Source: Nitrosopumilus ureiphilus (lineage in GTDB: Archaea > Thermoproteota > Nitrososphaeria > Nitrososphaerales > Nitrosopumilaceae). Taken from it: a stretch of 64,000 nucleotides of DNA. Numbering within the stretch: the stretch's first letter is position 1; each line of letters starts with the position of its first letter. Shown here one piece after another: positions 53,496 to 63,313 of this stretch. The notes under the pieces are model-generated. The model was not told the DNA's origin, ran no database searches, and worked only from the letters and a program-made list of their open reading frames with translations. Position numbers and translations under genes: made by a program. The stretch spans positions 1 to 64,000 of the forward strand of contig NZ_CP026995.1 of assembly GCF_013407185.1 (NCBI RefSeq), read 5' to 3'.

Positions 53496-56357
53496 TTGAT
53501 TTTGTATAGCGCCTCTACTGATAAGCAAGCTCCCCCTCCTGATGCTGGAAAATTCATCAGATTAGGCATTGTAGTCATTATTGGCATAGTAATTTTTGCC
53601 ATGGTTGGAAATCAGGCAGTAATTTTATCAATGAATTTTACCGAATTTGGTGATCAATTCAGTAAACCTCTCTATTACACACTTGTCTCTACAATAATTC
53701 TATCTGCAATTGCACTTGTTCGTGTAAATATTTCTGCAAGATCTTCGATTTTCTGGTATGCCATTAGAACAGCAATTGGATTTATTGGAAGTGGAGGGCA
53801 GCAATCAATCTCAAATAATATTTCACATTTTAAAGAATACAACCTATCACCTATACAATTTGTAATTTGGCAAATTACCAAAATTTTACTTTTTGGCGCA
53901 TTCTTTGCAAATATCATGTTTGGATTTGCATCTGTATCATTTATCGATGGTAATTATTTGGGTGTTGAAAATCTACCAAAACTATTTTCTTTACCATTTG
54001 TAACTCCTGAAAATAATCCAAATTTTGCAGCTGAAAATGTTGTTCCAATGATTCCAGCATTAGTAATTCTGATTCCTCCATTACTTGCAGCAATTGGATT
54101 GCGTCTAGTTTTGTATGTTGGAATTCATCGAATAATCGATGTAATTACCTCATTTTTACATGATTCTAATGATGGCAAGCCAAGATATCTAAACTATGTT
54201 TCAACAATTGAAGGGATAATAGGAATTGGAATAATTTGGGCAGGATTTAATCTCTTCTTTACTGACCAAATTGATTATAATACAAGATATGTGATTGGTG
54301 GAACACTTCTCATAGGTTTTGCACTAATTGCATTCTCAGTAGTTGATAGAATTAGAGCACGTGTTCTGACTCATATGTTTAAAAGAGATGTTTACATTAG
54401 AATTCTAAGTATAATTGCAATTGCAATTATTGTTGCAGGTGTAGTTTCTGTTAACAACAGTATAGCTGATGCAAAAAAGATTGAATTTTTGGGTCCATAT
54501 ACAGCTCAACAGATTGGAGTAAATCGATATCTTGGTGAATTAAATAATGTACAAGAAAATATTCATGATGTTCGACTAACATCTGTTTCTGCAAATAATA
54601 TCAAAAATTATGTAAATCAACATAGTGATGTACTTGATGTCATTCGAGTCTGGGATTGGGAAGCAGCTTTTGCTAAATTAAAGCCCGAGATTGGTCTTAT
54701 TCCATATGTAGACTTTGAAGACAATGATATTCTCCGCTTTAACAATACTCTTTATTGGACTGCTTCAATGAAACCAATTTTACCAACTTCCGTTAGCCTT
54801 GAAAATAGATGGTATAACGAACATCTTGTTTATACGCACGTTCCAAATGGATTCTTAACACTTGAAGCAACAGATGGTCAAATTGTTGATAGTGGTGAAT
54901 TTTTCAAACAAAGAGAGATTTACTATGGTGAAGGTGGATTATTTGAGCAAACTTGGTCTGGTTATCCAAATTCAAGAGGGTCTGCTAGTGCAGAATTAGG
55001 GGGAGTGTCTTATTCAGGAATAGGTGGATTGGATGTTTCACCACCACTAAGTTGGATATTTGAGCCAAACTTTTTACTCTCATTTCCAGCAGAGTCAGTT
55101 CACATCATGAGATACAAAGATGTACATGATAGAATGGAAACATTATACCCCTACTTCCTTTATGATTTATTTGGAAAAGAACTAGATTCACTTCCTGTTA
55201 CTGATGGTACAAACTCTTACTGGCTAATTCCATTAATTATTGGATTTGATACTTTTGATGTTCCATGGTCTGTTGGAAATCCATACTTACGTTTAGTAGG
55301 TTATGCGCTAGTAGATACTTACAATGGTGATATCCAATTACTAAAGACTGGAGATGATTTCTTTTCAGAGATGTTTGCCAGTCAGTATTCTGAACAATTC
55401 AAACCAATGCCAGAATGGCTAGAAGAACAAATCCGATATCCGGTCGAATTATTTAATTGGAAGACCGAGATGTATAACATTTATCACGTAACCAATGTTG
55501 AGACATTTATTCAGGCCAATGAATTTTATGAGATCCCACGTGGTCTTGATACATATTATGTTGAAGCCAAACCGCCAGGCTTTGCACAAACTGAATTTTT
55601 AGGATTACTTTCATTGGAATTAAGAGGTTCTCAAGGAAGAAACCTTGCAGGATATATGGTAGTTGAAAATGATCTAACAAATCTAGGAAACTTGCAATTC
55701 TATGAAGTTCCATTAAACTCTACAACCAAATTAATTGGTCCTACTGCAGTTAGAGAAGCACTAGACAGAGACCCAGAGTTTGCTCAACTAAAGACACTTT
55801 TAAGAAATCCAAGAATTGGTGATAATATTTTGTATCGTGTAGGTGATCATGATATTTACTTTATTCCGGTGTATACTGCAGGAGCTGGTGGTGTAGTTGC
55901 ACAACTAGGTACCATTGCTGCAGTAGGTGCTGCATTTAATGGGGAATACTTTGTTGGATTGGGTGAAACCCAAGAAAAAGCATTTGAAGCATACTTGAAG
56001 AAAGTTTCTGGAGTTGCACCAACTGTCACAACTGCAGATGACAATTATGTTGAATTAGTTAGAAGTGATAGAATTAGTATAATAAAATCAGTATTTGAAG
56101 AAAATAACATTACTGTATCTGAACCAACATCAATTCAGATCCCATTATCATTTAATGAAGGTGAACTATTCTTCTTTACTGAAGGTGATCGTAAAAACAC
56201 TGAAGAGTTTCTCAATGAATTCATTGATGACTTTGTAAAACCACGCAGTGATAGAGTCTTCATGTGGCAAGAAGAAAACAATCTCAATATTGGAACAATA
56301 TTTGTCAAAGATGGAATTTCTGAGATACATTATGTCTCAATTGAGGTAGGCAACTAA
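53496..56357 (+). CDS. UPF0182 family large membrane protein
   Basis: A 953-residue protein with seven or more membrane helices in the first 330 residues and a large, probably extracellular beta-rich domain behind them (WEAAFAKLKPEIGL; GGLDVSPPLSWIFEPNFLLSFP). The length and layout match the UPF0182 family, known from bacteria and archaea, function unknown. TTG start. The next gene starts at the very next base. Confidence 0.85.
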   Translation: MILYSASTDKQAPPPDAGKFIRLGIVVIIGIVIFAMVGNQAVILSMNFTEFGDQFSKPLYYTLVSTIILSAIALVRVNISARSSIFWYAIRTAIGFIGSGGQQSISNNISHFKEYNLSPIQFVIWQITKILLFGAFFANIMFGFASVSFIDGNYLGVENLPKLFSLPFVTPENNPNFAAENVVPMIPALVILIPPLLAAIGLRLVLYVGIHRIIDVITSFLHDSNDGKPRYLNYVSTIEGIIGIGIIWAGFNLFFTDQIDYNTRYVIGGTLLIGFALIAFSVVDRIRARVLTHMFKRDVYIRILSIIAIAIIVAGVVSVNNSIADAKKIEFLGPYTAQQIGVNRYLGELNNVQENIHDVRLTSVSANNIKNYVNQHSDVLDVIRVWDWEAAFAKLKPEIGLIPYVDFEDNDILRFNNTLYWTASMKPILPTSVSLENRWYNEHLVYTHVPNGFLTLEATDGQIVDSGEFFKQREIYYGEGGLFEQTWSGYPNSRGSASAELGGVSYSGIGGLDVSPPLSWIFEPNFLLSFPAESVHIMRYKDVHDRMETLYPYFLYDLFGKELDSLPVTDGTNSYWLIPLIIGFDTFDVPWSVGNPYLRLVGYALVDTYNGDIQLLKTGDDFFSEMFASQYSEQFKPMPEWLEEQIRYPVELFNWKTEMYNIYHVTNVETFIQANEFYEIPRGLDTYYVEAKPPGFAQTEFLGLLSLELRGSQGRNLAGYMVVENDLTNLGNLQFYEVPLNSTTKLIGPTAVREALDRDPEFAQLKTLLRNPRIGDNILYRVGDHDIYFIPVYTAGAGGVVAQLGTIAAVGAAFNGEYFVGLGETQEKAFEAYLKKVSGVAPTVTTADDNYVELVRSDRISIIKSVFEENNITVSEPTSIQIPLSFNEGELFFFTEGDRKNTEEFLNEFIDDFVKPRSDRVFMWQEENNLNIGTIFVKDGISEIHYVSIEVGN

Positions 56358-56900
56358 TTGCTCTTAGTTGTTGATAATGGGTCTATCTTTACAAAAAATT
56401 TAAGTGATTTTTTAACTAAAAAAAATCTTTTATTTGAAAAACAAACTCCTCAACTTCTTAACCTGGACTTGCTTTCTAATTATGATTCTTTTATTTTATC
56501 TGGAAGAAGAAAAAATGAAAAAAAGATTAACGAAATAAATTCTAAAATTATTAATCATTCAATAAAAAATAATGTCAAATTACTTGGAATTTGTTATGGT
56601 GCGGAAATCTTAGCTCTTACCTTAGGTGGTACAATTAGAAAGATTCCATTACCTCAAAAAGGAAATGAAACAATCAAAATATTCAAAGATAATCCAATCT
56701 GTGGTGGATCTCTGCAAGTTTTTGAAAGTCATGGATTTGAAATATCTTGCTTACCTCCCGTTTTAGTTCCTCTTGCAGAATCAAATAATTGTAAATATGA
56801 AATTATTCAATATGATAAAAAGTCAATTTTTGGAACCCAATTTCATCCGGAGATGACTGAGGATGGTAATGATTTAATTGAAAAATTCTGTAAACTCTGA
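56358..56900 (+). CDS. Class I glutamine amidotransferase, GMP-synthase-A-like
   Basis: A 180-residue domain. GICYGAEILALTLGG (about 75-89) carries the catalytic Cys, FESHGFEISCLPP (about 118-130) and GTQFHPEMTED (about 160-170) complete the triad. This fits GuaAa, the glutaminase subunit of archaeal GMP synthase. Where GuaAa reads SGGP, this protein reads SGRRK, which is unusual. No guaAb is in the window. Starts with TTG directly after the UPF0182 stop. Confidence 0.65.
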   Translation: MLLVVDNGSIFTKNLSDFLTKKNLLFEKQTPQLLNLDLLSNYDSFILSGRRKNEKKINEINSKIINHSIKNNVKLLGICYGAEILALTLGGTIRKIPLPQKGNETIKIFKDNPICGGSLQVFESHGFEISCLPPVLVPLAESNNCKYEIIQYDKKSIFGTQFHPEMTEDGNDLIEKFCKL

Positions 56901-56934
56901 TTGATTTTAATAACTCTCAAAATTTCTTTAATTT

Positions 56935-57897
56935 ATGGAACAAGATGAACATGAATTACTTTTACCTCTTGTTGAAGAAGAAAATATTTGTCTTCCATTA
57001 CCCATCAACGTTGTATCAAAATATTGGAACATTGAATTACCAATGTCAGAAGCTATAGAGACTGCAAAAAAATATTCGGGATTTAGTGGTAGTATACTTA
57101 TTGAAGGAATAGAATCAGCAGAAAGACATGGTCTAGCATGTAAGCTAGTAAATTCATCTTTATCAGAATTGAAAAAAATTATTGATTCTGGAATACCGCC
57201 AATTGTTATTCTTCCAGGGATTCCAGAAATCACTCAACATGCATCTATCATTACTGGTTATGATGATAAAGAAAAAACAATTCTCCATTATGTTCAGAAA
57301 GGTAATCAAGAAGGGGAACAACAGGAAGGAGCAATACCTGAAGATATTTTTGATAAAGAATGGACTGAAGAGGGAAGATTATTGATACTGTTAGCTCCAT
57401 CTGATGTTTTGTCTTCTTTAAAACTTGAAAATGATTATACTGACAAATCTAATCGATTATGTCTTATATCTGAGCGACAAAATATTCTCAAAAACTCTTC
57501 TGATGCACTTGAATCATTAAAACAAGCCTTAGAAATTCATCCAGATAATTCTACTGCTTTACATCAATTGGGTTCTATAATGAATGAACAAAATTCTCCT
57601 GAATGTGTAAATTTGTATGGAAAATGTTTAGACATCAATAAAAGATCATATTTGACTTATAACGGCTTAGGAAATTTTTATCTTAAAACAAATCAATTTG
57701 AAAAAGCAGAAAAATATTACTCAAAGGCTATTGAAATTAATCCAAAAAGATCTGCTAAAATTTACAAAAACAGAGCGTATCTAAGAGAAAAACAAAACAA
57801 AAATTCTGAAGCAAAAGATGATCTTAAAAATTATTTAAAATATTATCCAAAAGCTCCTGATAGAGGTATTATTGAGCAAGCAATAAGAGAGCTATAA
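56935..57897 (+). CDS. C39-peptidase-like domain with C-terminal TPR repeats
   Basis: A 320-residue protein. Residues 15-165 look like a papain-fold C39 peptidase: CLPLPINVVSKYWN near 19-32 in place of CGPAAL..., and HASIITGYDD near 105-114 with the His and Asp. From about 175 on, TPR repeats (ALESLKQALEIHPDNSTAL; AEKYYSKAIEINPKRSAK) follow. Peptide cleavage is possible, but the oxyanion Gln is not evident. The stop is one base from a tRNA-Gly gene on the other strand. Confidence 0.6.
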   Translation: MEQDEHELLLPLVEEENICLPLPINVVSKYWNIELPMSEAIETAKKYSGFSGSILIEGIESAERHGLACKLVNSSLSELKKIIDSGIPPIVILPGIPEITQHASIITGYDDKEKTILHYVQKGNQEGEQQEGAIPEDIFDKEWTEEGRLLILLAPSDVLSSLKLENDYTDKSNRLCLISERQNILKNSSDALESLKQALEIHPDNSTALHQLGSIMNEQNSPECVNLYGKCLDINKRSYLTYNGLGNFYLKTNQFEKAEKYYSKAIEINPKRSAKIYKNRAYLREKQNKNSEAKDDLKNYLKYYPKAPDRGIIEQAIREL

Positions 57898-57971
57898 TGC
57901 GGAGTGCGGGATTTGAACCCGCGGCCTTCAGCTTGGGAAGCTGACGTCATACCAGACTAAACTAACTCCGC
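57898..57971 (-). tRNA. tRNA-Gly (anticodon CCC)
   Basis: On the minus strand the 7-bp acceptor stem GCGGAGT/ACTCCGC is perfect, followed by discriminator A. The anticodon stem TCAGC/GCTGA encloses TTCCCAA, so the anticodon is CCC. The T arm reads GCGGGTTCAAATCCCGC. No intron, no encoded CCA. It is the only tRNA in the window. Confidence 0.95.
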
Positions 57972-58023
57972 TTAGAAGAGATTGATTAACTATGATTAAA
58001 TATCTTAATTAGAAAACTAATAC

Positions 58024-58197
58024 ATGGATGCAAGATGTCCTGAATGTGAAAAAGTTGCCATCTTAGATGATGATATTACCAATGTAAAATGCCCTCATTG
58101 TAACTTTGAAGCAGACTACGATTCATATCTTGAAATCATGAAAGATCAGGCAATCAATATGGCAACAGACTATATTCCAGATCGATCAGGAATGTAA
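58024..58197 (+). CDS. Small zinc-ribbon protein (57 residues)
   Basis: ATG-started frame of 57 codons: CPEC (residues 5-8) and CPHC (24-27) form a clear four-cysteine ribbon, followed by an acidic helical tail (YDSYLEIMKDQ). It lacks the EDWGE end of LysW, so it is not that carrier. Function unknown. Confidence 0.65.
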   Translation: MDARCPECEKVAILDDDITNVKCPHCNFEADYDSYLEIMKDQAINMATDYIPDRSGM

Positions 58198-58320
58198 TTA
58201 CCAATAACTTCCTTTATCAGAACAATCTAAGTGTGCCCCACAATTGGGACAAAACATGTGACATGCTTGCATATCGACCATAATTTTATCACACCTTGGA
58301 CATCTAATGTCTTCCCCCAT
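58198..58320 (-). CDS. Very small zinc-ribbon protein (40 residues)
   Basis: The minus strand encodes 40 residues with CPRC (7-10) and CPNCG (25-29), two clean zinc knuckles spaced as in a ribbon, with a CSDKG end. It converges on the 58024 gene with no gap. The dense cysteine pattern argues that it is real. Confidence 0.55.
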   Translation of the reverse strand: MGEDIRCPRCDKIMVDMQACHMFCPNCGAHLDCSDKGSYW

Positions 58321-58395
58321 TACCTATCTTAGTGAATCTTGATTTAAAAATAATGTCCAAAGGTTAATTAGTCGTTCAACTTTTTTTTGGAATAA

Positions 58396-58794
58396 TTGAC
58401 AAACTTCAAACTTACAATTTCAGATATTAAAGGAAAGTCAGTTTCAAAGGAACTCAAAGATAGTGATGCTAATCCTTTGTTAGGTTTACAACTTGGAAAT
58501 GAAACAGATGCCTCAATTGTTGGACTATCTGGAAAATTAAAACTTACTGGAGGAAGTGACAAATCTGGAGTTCCTATGAGAAATGATGTTCACGGTTCTG
58601 CAAGAAAAAAAGTTCTTCTTTCTAAAGGAGTAGGTCTACAAGATGCAGAGACTGGACAAAGAAAGAGAAAACTAATGCGTGGAAATACAGTATCTGAAGA
58701 AATCTATCAAGTAAATTGTAAATTTGATGGAGAATTACCAGTTGAAGCACCTGCTGAAGATGCAGCAGAAAAAACTGAAGATAAAAAAGAATAA
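58396..58794 (+). CDS. rps6e: Ribosomal protein S6e
   Basis: A 132-residue small-subunit protein with the family core KGKSVSKELKDSDANPLLGLQLG, SGKLKLTGGSDKSGVPMRNDVHG (about 45-67) and QRKRKLMRGNTVSEEIYQVN (about 88-107). The acidic tail extends the usual length slightly. TTG start. It is followed by aIF2-gamma, the common archaeal order. Confidence 0.93.
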   Translation: MTNFKLTISDIKGKSVSKELKDSDANPLLGLQLGNETDASIVGLSGKLKLTGGSDKSGVPMRNDVHGSARKKVLLSKGVGLQDAETGQRKRKLMRGNTVSEEIYQVNCKFDGELPVEAPAEDAAEKTEDKKE

Positions 58795-58825
58795 CTTAAC
58801 ATATACCGATTCTACATTTTGAGTC

Positions 58826-60088
58826 ATGCATTGGAGAGAGACACTTCCTGATTGGTATATCAAAAAATATGGTTATCAACCATGTGTAAACATTGGGACT
58901 GCAGGTCATGTAGATCATGGAAAAACTACTCTAATTCAAGCATTAACTGGTTCTTGGACAAGTGTTCATAGTCAAGAATTAAAACGAGGAATTACAATTC
59001 GTGTAGGTTATTCTGATGCTGCATTTTACAAATGTAAAAGTTGTGAGGAACCTCTAGGATATTCCACAACTCCAAAATGTAATAATTGTGGAAAAGAAAG
59101 TGAATTATCTAGAGTTGTAAGTTTTGTGGATAGTCCTGGACACGAAAGTCTGATGGCAAATATGCTTTCAGGTTCTGCTTTAATGGATGGTGCTTTGTTA
59201 TTAGTTGCTGCAAATGAAAAAGTTCCAAAACCCCAAACCAAAGAACATCTTTTGGCTCTTCAAACACTTGGCATACAACAAATTGTTGTGGTTCAAAACA
59301 AAGTTGATTTACTTCCCTACAAAGAAGTTTTGGCAAACTATCAAGATATTACAAAATTTGTTAAAGGAACTTTTGCTGCAAAATCACCAATAATTCCAAT
59401 TTCTGCTCAATCTGGATTAAATATAGATGCGCTAATTGGTTCTATAGAATCTACAATTAAAACTCCAGAAAGAGATGAAAAGAAGGATACTGTAATGCAT
59501 GTTTTACGTTCGTTTGATGTAAACAAACCTGGTATAAAATTAAAAGATATCAAAGGAGGTGTAATTGGCGGCAGTCTAACCCAAGGCGTTTTTAAAATTG
59601 GAGATGAAATTGAGATTAAACCTGGCATCATAAATGAGAAAAAAAAGTCATACGAACCCTTACTAACAGAAATTACATCATTAGGTACTGCTGCAGGAAT
59701 TGTTGAATCTGTCAAACCTGGTGGGCTAGTTGCCATAGGAACAAAATTAGATCCTTCTATGACTAGGAGTGATTCATTTATTGGTTCAGTAATTGGAAAA
59801 CCCGATACTCTTCCTGACAATTCTACAGAATTAAAACTTGAAGTAAATCTGTTTGATGTTGCAGTAGGAATTACTGAGGATACCAAAGTACAGCCAATTC
59901 AATCAGGAGAACTACTTAGACTCAATATTGGAACTGCTCCTATATTAGGTAAGGTTACTAAAATAAAATCAAAAAATGTTGAGATCGAACTCAGAAGGCC
60001 TGCTTGCATCTTTGAAGGTGGTAATGTAGCAATAAGTAGAAGAATTGATGAAAGATGGAGACTAATTGGTGCCGGAATAATTGGTTGA
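58826..60088 (+). CDS. eif2g: Translation initiation factor aIF2 gamma subunit
   Basis: A 420-residue GTPase that carries initiator tRNA. NIGTAGHVDHGKTTL (G1, about 22-36), FVDSPGHESLMANML (G3, about 94-108), VVQNKVDL (G4, about 155-162) and ISAQSG (G5) are present, as is a zinc knuckle CKSC...CNNCG (about 71-91). The alpha subunit is at the right edge. The stop overlaps the PIN gene. Confidence 0.95.
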   Translation: MHWRETLPDWYIKKYGYQPCVNIGTAGHVDHGKTTLIQALTGSWTSVHSQELKRGITIRVGYSDAAFYKCKSCEEPLGYSTTPKCNNCGKESELSRVVSFVDSPGHESLMANMLSGSALMDGALLLVAANEKVPKPQTKEHLLALQTLGIQQIVVVQNKVDLLPYKEVLANYQDITKFVKGTFAAKSPIIPISAQSGLNIDALIGSIESTIKTPERDEKKDTVMHVLRSFDVNKPGIKLKDIKGGVIGGSLTQGVFKIGDEIEIKPGIINEKKKSYEPLLTEITSLGTAAGIVESVKPGGLVAIGTKLDPSMTRSDSFIGSVIGKPDTLPDNSTELKLEVNLFDVAVGITEDTKVQPIQSGELLRLNIGTAPILGKVTKIKSKNVEIELRRPACIFEGGNVAISRRIDERWRLIGAGIIG

Positions 60089-60449
60089 AGTAATCTGTGA
60101 TACTAATTTTTTAATCCATTTGGCAACTAAACGAATCAAAAATATTGATAACCTTGATGTTGAGATAGGATCCATTTCTTTTGTTGTACCAGAAGTGGTA
60201 ATAACAGAGTTAAAAAAATTACAAAAAATATCTGAAAAAAAACAAGATATCATGAGAACTATAAACTTTATAAAAAATCTGAAAATAATTCCAATTTGTG
60301 GAAATTTTGCTGATAAAGAATTATTGGATTTTGTAAAGGATAATCACTCTTTTATTGGAACCATGGATAAAGAATTAAAAAAACAGATCAAACAAGCTGG
60401 AAGTTCTATAATCTCATTATCAAATGACAAAATTGTCTTGGAATCTTAG
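60081..60449 (+). CDS. PIN-domain nuclease, Fcf1/Utp24-like
   Basis: A 122-residue PIN domain with the acidic residues in CDTNFLIHL (D7), VVITELKKL (E43), ADKELLDF and TMDKELK in the usual order. Position directly after aIF2-gamma is the archaeal norm and points to rRNA processing. TTG start inside the aIF2-gamma end. Confidence 0.75.
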   Translation: MVEVICDTNFLIHLATKRIKNIDNLDVEIGSISFVVPEVVITELKKLQKISEKKQDIMRTINFIKNLKIIPICGNFADKELLDFVKDNHSFIGTMDKELKKQIKQAGSSIISLSNDKIVLES

Positions 60450-60492
60450 AAAAATTTAACTTTAAGACTTTTTTTAAATAATATTGATTGGT

Positions 60493-60939
60493 ATGATTTT
60501 GAAGAGTACATCTTTTGAAAATGGAGGAACAATTCCAAGAAAATATGGGTACAAAAATGAAAATTTCAGTCCACCTTTAATAATTAGCCAAGTTCCAGCA
60601 GAAACAAAATCATTGGTATTGATCATGGATGATCCAGATGCAATAAAAGCAGTTGGAAAAGTATGGACACATTGGGTTTTGTGGAATATTCCTCCAAATA
60701 TACAACAAATAGCAGAAAACTCTATTCCTATAAATTCAATTGAGGGAAAAACAGATTTTGATGAAATTGGCTATGGCGGACCAGCACCACCAGATAAAGA
60801 ACATCTCTATATTTTCAAACTTTATGCATTGGATATAGATCTAAATTTAGATCAAAATTCAACAAAAGCAGATGTTGAAGAATCTATGAAGAATCATATT
60901 ATTTCTGAAGCAAAACTTGAAGGAAAATATGCTCCATAA
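60493..60939 (+). CDS. YbhB/YbcL-type PEBP family protein
   Basis: About 148 residues. VLIMDDPDAIKAVGKVWTHWVLWNIPP (about 44-70) and YGGPAPPDKEHLYIFKLYALD (about 94-114) are the two conserved ligand-pocket motifs of the phosphatidylethanolamine-binding family. The archaeal role is unknown. ATG 60493 was preferred to TTG 60484. Confidence 0.85.
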   Translation: MILKSTSFENGGTIPRKYGYKNENFSPPLIISQVPAETKSLVLIMDDPDAIKAVGKVWTHWVLWNIPPNIQQIAENSIPINSIEGKTDFDEIGYGGPAPPDKEHLYIFKLYALDIDLNLDQNSTKADVEESMKNHIISEAKLEGKYAP

Positions 60940-61011
60940 TTGCACTTATTTAATGCAAGAAAAATCAATTTTTTAAAAAGAATAATAAACATAGAATAAT
61001 GATCAAAAACA

Positions 61012-63147
61012 TTGAATTCTAATTCTAGTATATTGCATATTGGAAAATTTGATCTAAAACTTAATCATCTTTTAATCATAGGAATTCTCTCATTATCTTT
61101 CTCAATTTCCTTTTTGATTAGATCACAACCTGCAGGATTTGGATGGGAACTAAATGAGTTTGATCCTTTTTTCAACTATAGAGCAACACAATATATGGTC
61201 GATAATGGATTCGATTCATATTTTCAATGGAATGATGAACTAAGTTGGTATCCTCATGGTCGTGATGTATCTCAAACTTCTCAAGTAATGTTGCATCTTA
61301 CAGCAGCTACCACTTATTGGATTTTTGGTGCTGGTGGAAATCTTTATGATTTTACCATTTTGTTTCCAGTAGTTTTTGGATCTCTAACAACTATTCTTGT
61401 TTTTGCTCTAGTTAGAACCATTGGAGGAACAACTTCTGGATTATTCGCATCTTTACTTTTTTCTATCTCATTACCAATTATTATTCGTGGTCAAATTGGT
61501 TGGTTTAAATCTGAACCACTTGGTTTGTTTTTTAGCATATTAGCAATCTATCTTTTTTTAAGCGGAATAAATTCAAAAAATCATAAAATTGCAATTCCTA
61601 AGATGATTTTTTCTGGAATTTTTATTATATTTGGTCTATCTGCTTGGGGCGGAGATCAATTTTTCATTGTACCTCTAGGCATTTTTTTCTTAACACTACC
61701 TTTCTTACGAACAGATCATAAATTTTTGATTTGGATCATTCCCATATTTACAATATCTACTATTCTTACATCCCTAGCATTTGAAAGATTAGGAACAAAT
61801 TTCATAGCTGGATTAGGAGGATTATCCTTAATCATAACTACTATTTTTTTGGTATCATGCATTCTTATTCAATATAAGAGTAGTGAACAATCTAAAAATA
61901 GAAATGGATTAATTTTTCTTGCAGCAATTCTCATAATTGGTTTTAGTACTATTTTAATAAATACTGATTCATCATTTCTTCCACTACCTAGTCACAGATA
62001 CCTAAATGCAATTAATCCATTTTTGACAACTACTGACCCACTTGTAGATTCTGTTTCTGAACATGCAACAACTACAATTGGACAATCTTTTCTTTTTCAT
62101 TCAATATTGATGATATTTGCAGGACTTGGAATATGGTTAATATTAAAAAATTCTAAAAAATATTATTTTATTAAAAATGAAATGATTTCTTTTGCATTAA
62201 TTATTGGTTTAATTGGAGTTTATATTAGTTCAGCATTTGTAAGATTAGAAGTATTTGCATCATTGTCAATAATCATACTTTCTTCTTTAGGATTGGCCAT
62301 ATTATTAAAAGAATTATTCTCAAACAAAATAGAAATTAAAAAAATTAGAAATCTTGCAATAAAATCCTCTTTTGTAATTGGAATAGTATTACTGCTAACT
62401 ATTCCATTATTTTATCCTGTTAGTGGAAATGTTTTCTCAGCATCTAACAATCCTCCCACCATTATGAATGGTGGAAGTCCCTATAGAATCAGCACTACTG
62501 ATTGGATTGATACTATGGATTGGATTAAAAATAATACACCTAAGGATTCAGTTATAGCTGCTTGGTGGGATTATGGATATTGGATTCAAACTAAAGCAGA
62601 ACGAGCCTCTCTTGCAGATAATTCTACTTTGGCTGATCAAATAATTAAAGGAATAGCAAAAATTTTTCTAAGTTCTCCAGATGAAGGAAGAGAAATGCTA
62701 CTTGAAATGCAAGCAGACTATATTCTTGTTTTTGTTGCTGGTCAAAGATTAAATATTGATAATGGTGATCAATCCATTTTTACATTACAAGGAGGTGGTG
62801 ATGAATCAAAGAAAATATGGTTTATGAGAATAGCTAATGAACCATTAGACAAATATCTTTATTCTGATGGGCTTAGTGGAACTAACTATTTCTGGAATGA
62901 GACATTACTGGGTCAAATGATTCCTTTCACTCCTTTAGCATATGTTGATTTAAACGCTAATCAGCAATCTCAAACATATCAACCTGGATTTACTGGCATA
63001 TATACACAAGATATTAAATTTCCAAAAGATGGTGATGGCCCTTTACGATTAGTTTACTCTTCGCCAAGTTTTGATGTTGACAAAGGAGGATACGTAATTG
63101 GAGTGTTTGTTTATGAGATCAATAAAGACTACATACCATTAAATTAA
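61012..63147 (+). CDS. aglB: Oligosaccharyltransferase AglB/STT3
   Basis: A 711-residue membrane enzyme for protein N-glycosylation. About 13 helices fill the first 470 residues. ELNEFDPFFNYRATQYM (about 46-62) contains the catalytic Asp, and AAWWDYGYWIQ (about 519-529) is the WWDYG motif. The C-terminal domain is soluble. TTG start. Its product would glycosylate surface proteins such as those encoded elsewhere in the window. Confidence 0.93.
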   Translation: MNSNSSILHIGKFDLKLNHLLIIGILSLSFSISFLIRSQPAGFGWELNEFDPFFNYRATQYMVDNGFDSYFQWNDELSWYPHGRDVSQTSQVMLHLTAATTYWIFGAGGNLYDFTILFPVVFGSLTTILVFALVRTIGGTTSGLFASLLFSISLPIIIRGQIGWFKSEPLGLFFSILAIYLFLSGINSKNHKIAIPKMIFSGIFIIFGLSAWGGDQFFIVPLGIFFLTLPFLRTDHKFLIWIIPIFTISTILTSLAFERLGTNFIAGLGGLSLIITTIFLVSCILIQYKSSEQSKNRNGLIFLAAILIIGFSTILINTDSSFLPLPSHRYLNAINPFLTTTDPLVDSVSEHATTTIGQSFLFHSILMIFAGLGIWLILKNSKKYYFIKNEMISFALIIGLIGVYISSAFVRLEVFASLSIIILSSLGLAILLKELFSNKIEIKKIRNLAIKSSFVIGIVLLLTIPLFYPVSGNVFSASNNPPTIMNGGSPYRISTTDWIDTMDWIKNNTPKDSVIAAWWDYGYWIQTKAERASLADNSTLADQIIKGIAKIFLSSPDEGREMLLEMQADYILVFVAGQRLNIDNGDQSIFTLQGGGDESKKIWFMRIANEPLDKYLYSDGLSGTNYFWNETLLGQMIPFTPLAYVDLNANQQSQTYQPGFTGIYTQDIKFPKDGDGPLRLVYSSPSFDVDKGGYVIGVFVYEINKDYIPLN

Positions 63148-63156
63148 ATTAAATTC

Positions 63157-63312
63157 CTAATTGTATCTTTCAGCGAGTCGATATCTCATGTATTTATCAT
63201 CTGGTGAAAATTTTGCTGGATGTGCAGATATTGTTTCTTCATTACATTTTGGACATTTATCTTTTAAAGTATATTGATTACATTTGATACATTTTCTTAA
63301 TTGAAACTTCAT
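63157..63312 (-). CDS. nop10: Ribosome biogenesis protein Nop10
   Basis: A 51-residue H/ACA RNP protein that supports pseudouridine synthesis. RKCIKCNQYTLKDKCPKC gives the zinc ribbon, then SAHPAKFSPDDKYMRYR is the conserved helix-loop. It begins one base before the end of the aIF2-alpha gene, the usual archaeal order. Confidence 0.9.
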   Translation of the reverse strand: MKFQLRKCIKCNQYTLKDKCPKCNEETISAHPAKFSPDDKYMRYRLAERYN

Positions 63313-63313
63313 T

